A stretch of 34,222 nt of DNA from JACPNE01 sp964444465 (lineage in GTDB: Archaea; Nanobdellota; Nanobdellia; SCGC-AAA011-G17; JACPNG01), in NCBI GenBank assembly GCA_964444465.1, contig CAYUGZ010000008.1, positions 1 through 34,222 of the forward strand, given 5' to 3'. The notes under the pieces were generated by a model that made no database searches, was not told the origin of the DNA, and was given only the letters and a program-made list of their open reading frames with translations. Both the position numbers and the translations under genes were made by a program. Of this stretch, positions 24,674 to 31,869 are shown piece after piece; the stretch's first letter is position 1; every line of letters starts with the position of its first letter.

Positions 24674-27313
24674 TTATCTCCTCACTTGTTGTACTTTTGG
24701 ATCAGGTAATTTTGATCCTTGATAAATTGGATTTATTTCAATATCCTCTGATGCATTAACTTTCCATATCTTTAATGGACCAATTATTCTTCCTTGGAAA
24801 AGTGATAAAGGAAGATTATGCTCATCATTGTATACTAACTCAAAGTTATCTGTTTGTTTATCAAACAAATATAGTTGAGAAAATAAACTTTTTTTGACAT
24901 CAGGTGATAAATATAAAGCTGCACCTAATCTATTAACTTGCTCATTACTAATAAATGAAGGAATGATTCTCAAACAACCATCCAATCCCTCTCCAGGAAA
25001 TTCAATTAATCTATTATCAAAATATAAACATTTTAAAGGAACACTAAATTGCTGCCCACTATCCACTATTAAAGCTACAGGTTGGCTAAATGAAATACTC
25101 TCTCCATTCTCTTTTCCAGGTAGTATAACAGCGCCTATGCCTGCTGAACCCCCTCTAAATACTCTTCCTTGAAATTCAAAACTATCGTCTAACACAGATC
25201 CACCCCTATAAACATAATTAACTCCTTCTCTACCCTCTTGTATATTTGGATCTAAACTTAAGGTAGGGATCCAAGAATATCTATCATAATTAGCATCTGC
25301 ACCTATAGATGAAAAAGCAGAGTATTTTCCAACTTCATCACTTATCATCAACAAATAATTAGCACCTCTTGATTTCAAAAATTCTAATGCCTCTTCTTCA
25401 CTTTGAGCAGTTAATACATGTCTACCTACAAAATGATTTATAGCTCCAATAGCATTTCCACCATCACTTAATGTAGTCCTTTGACCACCATATTGAACCC
25501 AGTATCCATAATCCCACCAATGTGCAAAAATAGCATCTTCAGGTGTAGACTTTCTAACCCAATCCATTGCCCTTTGCCATTGCCCATTATAACTAGGCCC
25601 TATATTTTTAGATGTAGAAATAGTAGACTGAAAAAATCTAGGAACTATTCCTGTATCTAACAAACCAAAAGCAAAACTACTTGAAATACTAAATGGGGCT
25701 AATATAATAATTGCTATAATCAAATATGTAGAGATTCTATAAAGATTATTTAATCTTTTAGCTTTATCAACTAACCAAAATACTAAATAACTAACCATAA
25801 TTGTAGTAACTGGAGAAAAAATAAATAATAATCTTATAGCAGATCTTGCTGCAATTATCATTAGAATAAACCATAGGATCATAAAAATTAAAATTTCATC
25901 TATCTCTCTAAATTTTTCAAACAACCCTTTATCTTTATAATAAGCATATAGATACATCAATCCCAATATTAAGATAAAACCAAATAAAGAACCAAGATAT
26001 GCAATCTTAGATATTGAAGTAACTCCATTAAAACTAGATTCTGGAGAATACCTACTAAAAATAAATGCAATTATAAATAAAGAGTATAAAGTAGTTAATT
26101 TCCATTTATGTTTATTCAAAACTTTAACTACCTCATAAAATAAAATTATAGAACCAAAAATAAACAACCAAATATATTTAAATCCAAGATTATTAACCCA
26201 ATCTCTAATGTAAGGTTGATGAGATTCTGCAACTGTTAATGCCCACCTTGTTCTTCCAAATGGTTCTATAAGATCAATATACTGATCTTTTAGTGTTGAT
26301 GGTATGAATGAAGGGCCATAAAGAAGAGTAGCAAATATAGAAGCAATTAATAATGCAAAGATGATTGATACCAAACCATTAGGATATCCTTCTAACTTAC
26401 TCTTTAAATTTAATATATTTAAATCATAGATAAGATACTTCACTAAACTAGCTATAAATGATAAAATAACTATTCCTGTAGTAAAAGAAGACAATACACT
26501 ATTTAATGTATATCTACCAGAAAAATTAATAGCTATTAAAAACATAGGAAACATCCAACTAGAATAAACTAAGAATTTCTTCACATCAGATTTGCCCAAC
26601 AATAAAATTACTAATTGAAATATTCCAATTGTTAAAAAAATGAATTGGACTCCACCCCAACTAAGGGCCATTAATCCAGTAGCTATTCCAGATACCAAAC
26701 CTAGTATAACTGCATTTTTTAATTTAGATGATCTCCATGCAACAGTAAAGAAGTATAATGCTATAAACATAAACATAGTAGCTAAAGCTTCTTTATCTGA
26801 GAAACCAGCCATAGTCCTATATAAAAAAGTAGGAATAACAGTTAATAAAAAACTAGCCAATAAAGCTACCCTATAATCAAAGATTTTTCTTAATAGTAAA
26901 AAGAAGAATATTAAACCAATGGAAAAAACTATTGGTGGATAAATAACATCAACATAATTTAATGTAAAACTAGAATTAAAAAAATTAAGAAATTTAAACA
27001 TATAAGCAATAAAATAAGATACAAATATATTTTCTGCAGAAGTATCATAACCTAAAGGGAAATATCTTTTAGTATCATGCGCCACTACCTCCCCTGTCTC
27101 TACAATTTGTTCTGCATACCTTAAAAATGAGTAAGGATCTAAAGCTAAAGGGATATAATCTCCTGTTACAACATCATTCAACAAACCTAGATTATTTGTT
27201 CTTACACTATATCCAAATAAAACAATAAATATTAAGATTAAGTAGATTATCCAATTTTTATTTGTTTTAAAATAAGATAAAATATTCTCTTTTCTCTTAT
27301 CTAACTCTTCCAT
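24674..27313 (-). CDS. aglB: Archaeal oligosaccharyltransferase AglB (STT3 family)
   Basis: AglB moves the finished lipid-linked glycan onto Asn in N-X-S/T sequons at the outer membrane face. The 879-residue protein has 12-13 helices up to about residue 550, then a soluble domain. LDPYSFLRYAEQ (D59) and GFSDKEAL (about 171-178) carry the metal-binding acids of loop 1 and the DxD-like site. TVAESHQP (about 360-367) is the TIXE/SVSE-type loop-5 motif. AHWWDYGYW (WWDYG at 599-603) is the sequon-binding signature, and ISDEVGKYSAF fits the later DK-type motif. It has its own TATA box, and the S-layer gene just upstream ends in a terminator. It leads a three-gene operon. Confidence 0.93.
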   Translation of the reverse strand: MEELDKRKENILSYFKTNKNWIIYLILIFIVLFGYSVRTNNLGLLNDVVTGDYIPLALDPYSFLRYAEQIVETGEVVAHDTKRYFPLGYDTSAENIFVSYFIAYMFKFLNFFNSSFTLNYVDVIYPPIVFSIGLIFFFLLLRKIFDYRVALLASFLLTVIPTFLYRTMAGFSDKEALATMFMFIALYFFTVAWRSSKLKNAVILGLVSGIATGLMALSWGGVQFIFLTIGIFQLVILLLGKSDVKKFLVYSSWMFPMFLIAINFSGRYTLNSVLSSFTTGIVILSFIASLVKYLIYDLNILNLKSKLEGYPNGLVSIIFALLIASIFATLLYGPSFIPSTLKDQYIDLIEPFGRTRWALTVAESHQPYIRDWVNNLGFKYIWLFIFGSIILFYEVVKVLNKHKWKLTTLYSLFIIAFIFSRYSPESSFNGVTSISKIAYLGSLFGFILILGLMYLYAYYKDKGLFEKFREIDEILIFMILWFILMIIAARSAIRLLFIFSPVTTIMVSYLVFWLVDKAKRLNNLYRISTYLIIAIIILAPFSISSSFAFGLLDTGIVPRFFQSTISTSKNIGPSYNGQWQRAMDWVRKSTPEDAIFAHWWDYGYWVQYGGQRTTLSDGGNAIGAINHFVGRHVLTAQSEEEALEFLKSRGANYLLMISDEVGKYSAFSSIGADANYDRYSWIPTLSLDPNIQEGREGVNYVYRGGSVLDDSFEFQGRVFRGGSAGIGAVILPGKENGESISFSQPVALIVDSGQQFSVPLKCLYFDNRLIEFPGEGLDGCLRIIPSFISNEQVNRLGAALYLSPDVKKSLFSQLYLFDKQTDNFELVYNDEHNLPLSLFQGRIIGPLKIWKVNASEDIEINPIYQGSKLPDPKVQQVRR

Positions 27314-27332
27314 TTAAACATCCTTTACTATA

Positions 27333-27343
27333 GATTTAAAAAG
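27333..27343 (-). promoter_or_regulatory. TATA box for the aglB operon
   Basis: On the minus strand the sequence is CTTTTTAAATC, centred 25 nt before the aglB ATG at 27313. A weak ribosome-binding sequence (AAAGGA) lies 6 nt before the ATG. The aglB operon thus appears to be transcribed separately from the S-layer gene. Confidence 0.55.
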
Positions 27344-27381
27344 TTTTCTAGAAATTCAATAAATTATTAGAAAATAAATTT

Positions 27382-27412
27382 AAAAAAGAAAGAAAGAAAA
27401 AAGGCTTTAGCC
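27382..27412 (-). terminator. Hairpin plus T-tract terminator of the S-layer gene
   Basis: Right at the S-layer stop codon the minus strand has the perfect palindrome GGCTAAAGCC (27403-27412), a short stem, followed by about 21 nt of T broken only by C (27382-27402). This is the clearest terminator in the window and fits a highly expressed monocistronic S-layer mRNA. Confidence 0.65.
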
Positions 27413-29656
27413 TTATTCTACAGTTATGTCAGTTAAAGTTGTTCCTTTAACTAATGCTTCTGTACCACTTAATGTATAGTCATTGTAGTTAGCGATTACT
27501 TTAGCAGCTCTTCTTGTATCTAATGCTGTTGTTCCAGCTACTAACATAGCTACATTATCTCCATTGTCTGCTAACTTAATCAAAGATTCTCCTTCATTTA
27601 AGTCCCATCCAGCACATGTAACTCCGAAGTCTAATGTCTCAACTAAGTTATTAGCACAAGGTCCACCTACTAAAATTAAGTTGTATCTTGTTGCAGTTGT
27701 AACCTCATTATCTAACATTGATACTGGAGTAATGTCTGCTACAGTACATGTCTCTCCACCACTACCACTTGTTGTAGAAGCTATTCCTTTTATGACAACA
27801 TTAGCCATAACTTGGTCTCCAGGAATCTCAAGTACTACTTGGTCACTAGCACCATTAGATTTTGGATCTCTAATGATGATACCATATTTTGTTCTATGGT
27901 CTTCATCTTTAGTTCCTAGATTAATCTCTTGGGAACTTGTAGACTTTGCAGAATCCGTCCATACTAACTCACTAGCTTCTTCTGTAGATAATGTTGCTCC
28001 TAATGAACTAACTCCAGTTACTCCAGTTGTCCATACAGTAGTTATATTATCTTGGTAGCTTGGTAACTCTGTAGATTCAAATGGAACTATTGTTAGATTA
28101 ATAGTTGCAGGTGAAAGTGACACAGCATTTAAGTCAAATTGAATGTCTGTATTCTTAGTAGATTTATAGTTTACATCTAAAAATCCAGCAGTATCATTCA
28201 ATCCAATATTACCAGATCCTATATAACCTGCTAATTGTGTCTTTCCATTAGTATCTTCATAAAAAACACCAATACTTTGATTGTCATTGTATAACCATAC
28301 TTTATCTGTCTTAGCATCACTTGTTATGTTTGCATTTGTTAATTGACTTATATCAACTAATAATCCTTCATTTTCATTTACACTAATGAAAATTGCAGCT
28401 ACACTTGTGTTTGTTGCAAATGCTTCACTTAAATCAGATGAAGATTCTCTTTCAATTGTTAAAGTCATATATTCATCGTCTGGTACTGTTAAGCTATCAA
28501 AACAGATACTTACATAGTTATTTGGCATATCAATACACTCGCCAACACCAGGTGGGTTGTCTGAATCATCATTCCACACAAAGTCATTCTCTACACCAAT
28601 TATTGGTCCACTAAATTCTGCTGTTGTGGATGTTGTTGTTGAGACAGTTCCATGTAGGTTAGCTAAATTCCATACCCAATCAGGATCATTCTCATCTTCT
28701 CCAATATATTCATCCCCATCATTGTATGTTTCTACGGCATCTTTTCCAATAATTAAGGTTGCAGATCTTTGTTCTTTGTTATCCTCATAGAATGTTTCAT
28801 CATTGTTAACCTCAATTCCATTAACAGTTTCTGTTGCAGCACTTGGAATTGTTTCAGTAACACCATCAACATTAACAACAATAGCTCCTCCTGAACCTAC
28901 ATTGTCTAATGTTACTTTTTTACCATCCACAGTTACTGTGTCTCCAACATTCACAAAAAATTCAGCCCCAACTCTAGCTGTTATCTTTGTAGCTGAGTCA
29001 ACAGATGTGATCTTAATAGATTGTCCTAAGATCTTGATCTCTAATGGATCTGAAGTAGATGTAGAGTTTGGTTGGATTGCTTCATCAAATACATAATAAT
29101 ATTTGATCGCATCTCTCTCTGCTTCCAATACAACATCAGTTTCATAATCATCTTCTGAAGATGTTAGACTAGACTCTACTGTTACGTTTGAAGTTCCAGC
29201 TTGTCCTAACACAACCACTTCACTTACATCATAATCTGTACTTTGGAAAGTTATTGCAGTATCTAATAAATGATTTAAATCAGAATCATCTAATTCTTGA
29301 TCAAAATTTGTTGTATCTCCATCTGCAGCTATAGCATGTCCAATTCTAATATCATCGCTTTCTCCACCTACGACATTTACAGAACCTCCACCTGAAGGTG
29401 TACATACTTTAGATTCAAATTGTAGGTTTGATGCGATATCAACCATACCTAATGTATCGGATGCTGCTGCACTTGCTCCAACAACTAATGCGTTGCTTGC
29501 ATCATATGTTCCACTTGTAACAAATGGTGCTGGATAATCAGCTAAATCTGCAGCTAGTGCTCCAGTTAATGTTGCGCCCATCATAGCGACACCAGTAGAA
29601 ATCGCTGCTACTTTTTTAACGGCTCTCTTTGCTTTTAATACAAAATTTTCTTGCAT
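27413..29656 (-). CDS. S-layer protein (Methanococcus/DPANN type)
   Basis: Likely the main cell-surface lattice protein. The 747-residue precursor has a signal peptide: a basic start (KAKRAVKK), a hydrophobic core and a probable cut after ALA35, leaving ADLADYPAPFV, the usual N terminus in DPANN S-layer proteins. The C-terminal part carries the family signature VGGPCANNLVETL ... GESLIKLADNGDNVAMLVAG ... DTRRAAKVIANYNDY. The mature part is rich in D, E, S and T, poor in K and R, as surface proteins are. Eight N-X-S/T sequons are present (NVT, NST, NTS, NIT, NQS, NDT, NLT, NIT). A strong ribosome-binding site lies 8 nt before the ATG, and a terminator follows the stop. Adjacent aglB suggests it is an N-glycosylation target. 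Confidence 0.9.
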   Translation of the reverse strand: MQENFVLKAKRAVKKVAAISTGVAMMGATLTGALAADLADYPAPFVTSGTYDASNALVVGASAAASDTLGMVDIASNLQFESKVCTPSGGGSVNVVGGESDDIRIGHAIAADGDTTNFDQELDDSDLNHLLDTAITFQSTDYDVSEVVVLGQAGTSNVTVESSLTSSEDDYETDVVLEAERDAIKYYYVFDEAIQPNSTSTSDPLEIKILGQSIKITSVDSATKITARVGAEFFVNVGDTVTVDGKKVTLDNVGSGGAIVVNVDGVTETIPSAATETVNGIEVNNDETFYEDNKEQRSATLIIGKDAVETYNDGDEYIGEDENDPDWVWNLANLHGTVSTTTSTTAEFSGPIIGVENDFVWNDDSDNPPGVGECIDMPNNYVSICFDSLTVPDDEYMTLTIERESSSDLSEAFATNTSVAAIFISVNENEGLLVDISQLTNANITSDAKTDKVWLYNDNQSIGVFYEDTNGKTQLAGYIGSGNIGLNDTAGFLDVNYKSTKNTDIQFDLNAVSLSPATINLTIVPFESTELPSYQDNITTVWTTGVTGVSSLGATLSTEEASELVWTDSAKSTSSQEINLGTKDEDHRTKYGIIIRDPKSNGASDQVVLEIPGDQVMANVVIKGIASTTSGSGGETCTVADITPVSMLDNEVTTATRYNLILVGGPCANNLVETLDFGVTCAGWDLNEGESLIKLADNGDNVAMLVAGTTALDTRRAAKVIANYNDYTLSGTEALVKGTTLTDITVE

Positions 29657-29886
29657 TTATTATACACCTCCGGGGAGTTTTTCCCTGATCGTTTTTAATT
29701 TTTCACTCTATTATTCACATAGAGTTATCTCTAATTTGGATTGGTTATTAATAAAGATTTTGGTAATAAACAATATAATTGATAGCTCTTTTAAGAAAAA
29801 AATGACACTAGATAGCCTCTTAAGCCAAATCAACTTTGTATTTTGTCCAATTTTAGTCACCACTTTAAAATTGTATTTTTTATGAA
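29657..29886 (-). promoter_or_regulatory. S-layer gene upstream region (largest gene-free stretch)
   Basis: This 230-bp gap holds the S-layer leader and promoter. A small hairpin, GGGA-loop-TCCC (29673-29685), sits one base upstream of the Shine-Dalgarno site. Candidate TATA-like sequences on the minus strand are AAATTAAAAA (about 29692-29702) and CTTTATTAATAAC (about 29739-29752). The second would give a leader of about 65 nt, the first one of about 15 nt; I cannot decide. I see no convincing gene in the rest. Confidence 0.5.
29665..29671 (-). promoter_or_regulatory. Strong Shine-Dalgarno site of the S-layer gene
   Basis: On the minus strand GGAGGTG lies 8 nt before the ATG at 29656. Most genes in the window look leaderless, so this is unusual and points to an mRNA with a true 5' leader and high translation. 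Confidence 0.75.
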
Positions 29887-30321
29887 TCATCTGCAAACCT
29901 CTAATTTAGCCACAAATCTAGGAGTTATAGCTTTATCAACGAATTTAGTACTACCTATACAGCTTCCTACATTTATAAAGGTGTTGCCATTTTTTGTTAT
30001 AGATAAACTAAAAGTTTCTTTCTCTAGAGCATTATTTGCTGTTCTTTCTATCTGAGTTTTTATATAATCTTTACAATTTTCCCCACAATATTGTTGGCCA
30101 TCACATTCATCTATAATATCTGATAAAGATTTTAATGGTTGGATAGATTTACAAGGAGTTAATTTCATCATCGCATTCAATAAATTACTAACTTGTATAT
30201 TTTCCTTTATTACTGAATCTGTATCTTGTAAAGTACTTAGCCTTAGAAAAACTACAGCAATTATTATAAACAATATTACAATAACAACCAATCCAATAAT
30301 ATCTGCTTGTGCTTTCTTCAT
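29887..30321 (-). CDS. Membrane-anchored pilin-like protein, 144 aa
   Basis: The protein begins MKKAQADIIGLVVIVILFII: two Lys, then Ala-Gln, then a long hydrophobic helix. This is the architecture of archaeal class III signal peptides/type IV pilins, though the cut-site residue is Ala rather than Gly. The rest is extracytoplasmic, with five cysteines, including a tight group (CDGQQYCGENC, about 77-87), which suggests disulfides. Its ATG overlaps the previous gene's stop (4 bp). Family unknown; a pilin or pseudopilin is inferred from the N terminus only. Confidence 0.6.
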   Translation of the reverse strand: MKKAQADIIGLVVIVILFIIIAVVFLRLSTLQDTDSVIKENIQVSNLLNAMMKLTPCKSIQPLKSLSDIIDECDGQQYCGENCKDYIKTQIERTANNALEKETFSLSITKNGNTFINVGSCIGSTKFVDKAITPRFVAKLEVCR

Positions 30322-30860
30322 AATCTTAACTCCACAATTAATTTTCCAACCCTATATTCTTTAGTTATTGGAAAGTAAATTGAAATAGGTGTAGAAGTTA
30401 TTGCATTATTTTCTGTCTTTAAATTGTCATATAATATCCATAAATTACAATTATCTGGATAATCATTAGATGTAAATTTAGTTGTTGTACATTCCCCTCT
30501 AATTTTTTTAGGATAGATTAATTCTATCTTTATCTTTTTGAATCCAAACAAATCAACATAATGAGATCTGTCATTAGCTACTGCTCTATTAAACGCTATT
30601 ACCTTACCCATATCCACACAATCTCTATTAACTGTTCTAAAACTACATTGTAATTCAGGCATGGAACTTAATGAAGCTAATAATACATTAGCTTCTTGTT
30701 GATTTAATTCATTTTTTTTTGATTCAATATCTATTATAAAAAAATTATAATAAAATGTTATTCCAATAACTAATATTATTATAACAACAACTAAAACCAT
30801 TATCATCTCTATAGTTCCAATTTGCCCTTTAGAATTTTTAGATTTAGAATAAGGAGGCAC
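30318..30860 (-). CDS. Membrane-anchored pilin-like protein, 180 aa
   Basis: Near the N terminus is SKGQIGTIEMIMVLVVVIII: KG-Q followed by a hydrophobic helix with a Glu in its first turn, close to the archaeal class III (pilin) signal. The extracytoplasmic part has four cysteines. I prefer the GTG at 30860 because GAGGGAG (30871-30877) stands 10 nt upstream; a TTG at 30869 would add three residues. The start lies inside the upstream gene (17-bp overlap), indicating translational coupling. No family is recognised. Confidence 0.6.
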   Translation of the reverse strand: MPPYSKSKNSKGQIGTIEMIMVLVVVIIILVIGITFYYNFFIIDIESKKNELNQQEANVLLASLSSMPELQCSFRTVNRDCVDMGKVIAFNRAVANDRSHYVDLFGFKKIKIELIYPKKIRGECTTTKFTSNDYPDNCNLWILYDNLKTENNAITSTPISIYFPITKEYRVGKLIVELRL

Positions 30861-31830
30861 AATTATCAACTCCCTCTAAATCATTATTATTAATTATTAA
30901 ATTATTTCTATTTCCTTTGTAAGTATTAAAATTATTTTTATCTGGATTAGTATCAATAAAATAATTTAGGTTAGAACTTACAATATTATAGCTACATGTT
31001 AATCCTTTTGATTTTAGTTTAGACTGTTTTTCTAGATATAAATTACTTAAACTCTTTAATTTATCAACAGAATCATCAAATCCGCACTTAAAACTTTTGT
31101 AATCTTCCGAGAATATAGCCCCTAACATATGCTCATCACTCAATAAAATTTCTTCTTTATTCTCATTATAAAATTTAACTAGATTGTCATCTTCTTTTAT
31201 TTCTATAATTTTTAGTCTATCATTAGATGCTAAATTATTAGGTGTTGTAAAATATATTAATTTAACAAAATCATATTGATTTAATATATTAGAAACTAGA
31301 TCATTATTAACACTTGATTTTCTAATCCTTCTAACTTTAAACCTAGATGGAATCTTATATTTACTAGAATCTGAAAAAAATTTGTTTTTTACATACTCTT
31401 CAGAATTTCCATCATGGATAATATAATAAAATGAATCTTCATTAGACAAATAAAAGAAATTTGTTACATGAAAAGGATATTTCCAAGCTAAAGTCCATGT
31501 TTTTATACTATCTCCTTTCAATGACTTAGGGGAGAATATAATTTTATTTGTTCTTATGTTATTTCCATCTTCTGAAGATAAAGTTCCACAAACTAAATTA
31601 TTTACTAATAAATTCATGTTTATTCCAAAATTAATATCTTTATCTGAGTTTTTTGATATAGAAAATGCATCTAAGTTATCATCTAAAGTTTTTGAGATTT
31701 CTATAGAACTTAATTTGTTTCCAAGCTCTAATTGTTGAAAAGCAAATGATGTAAAAAACCATAATATTATCCCCCCAACCATTAAAACAAATATGTAAGT
31801 AAATACAGGACTAACTACACCTCTTTTCAT
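30844..31830 (-). CDS. Membrane-anchored pilin-like surface protein, 328 aa
   Basis: The N terminus MKRGVVSPVFTYIFVLMVGG resembles the RG-V-SP start of archaeal pilin-type proteins, followed by one membrane helix to about residue 30. The remaining 300 residues are extracytoplasmic, charged and rich in S and N, with four Cys spread through the chain; no domain recognised. Longer than usual pilins, so it may be a minor or adhesin-like subunit. First gene of a three-gene minus-strand operon, with a palindromic TATA box 24.5 nt upstream. Confidence 0.6.
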   Translation of the reverse strand: MKRGVVSPVFTYIFVLMVGGIILWFFTSFAFQQLELGNKLSSIEISKTLDDNLDAFSISKNSDKDINFGINMNLLVNNLVCGTLSSEDGNNIRTNKIIFSPKSLKGDSIKTWTLAWKYPFHVTNFFYLSNEDSFYYIIHDGNSEEYVKNKFFSDSSKYKIPSRFKVRRIRKSSVNNDLVSNILNQYDFVKLIYFTTPNNLASNDRLKIIEIKEDDNLVKFYNENKEEILLSDEHMLGAIFSEDYKSFKCGFDDSVDKLKSLSNLYLEKQSKLKSKGLTCSYNIVSSNLNYFIDTNPDKNNFNTYKGNRNNLIINNNDLEGVDNCASLF

Positions 31831-31849
31831 ATTATATTAATCCTAGAAG

Positions 31850-31859
31850 TTTATATAAA
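31850..31859 (-). promoter_or_regulatory. Palindromic TATA box for the pilin-like operon
   Basis: TTTATATAAA, a perfect palindrome, is centred 24.5 nt before the ATG at 31830 in a 39-bp gap. It makes the three pilin-like genes a unit separate from the large surface protein gene upstream. Confidence 0.6.
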
Positions 31860-31869
31860 TATTATGAAA

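Noticed and set aside
27564..29096. Several plus-strand frames of 70-160 codons inside the S-layer gene
   Set aside because: They are shadows of the S-layer gene, which has a signal peptide, family signature, ribosome-binding site and terminator.
29711..29896. 61-residue minus-strand reading frame upstream of the S-layer gene
   Set aside because: It overlaps the 3' end of the pilin-like gene, has no recognisable domain, and covers the stretch expected to hold the S-layer promoter and leader.
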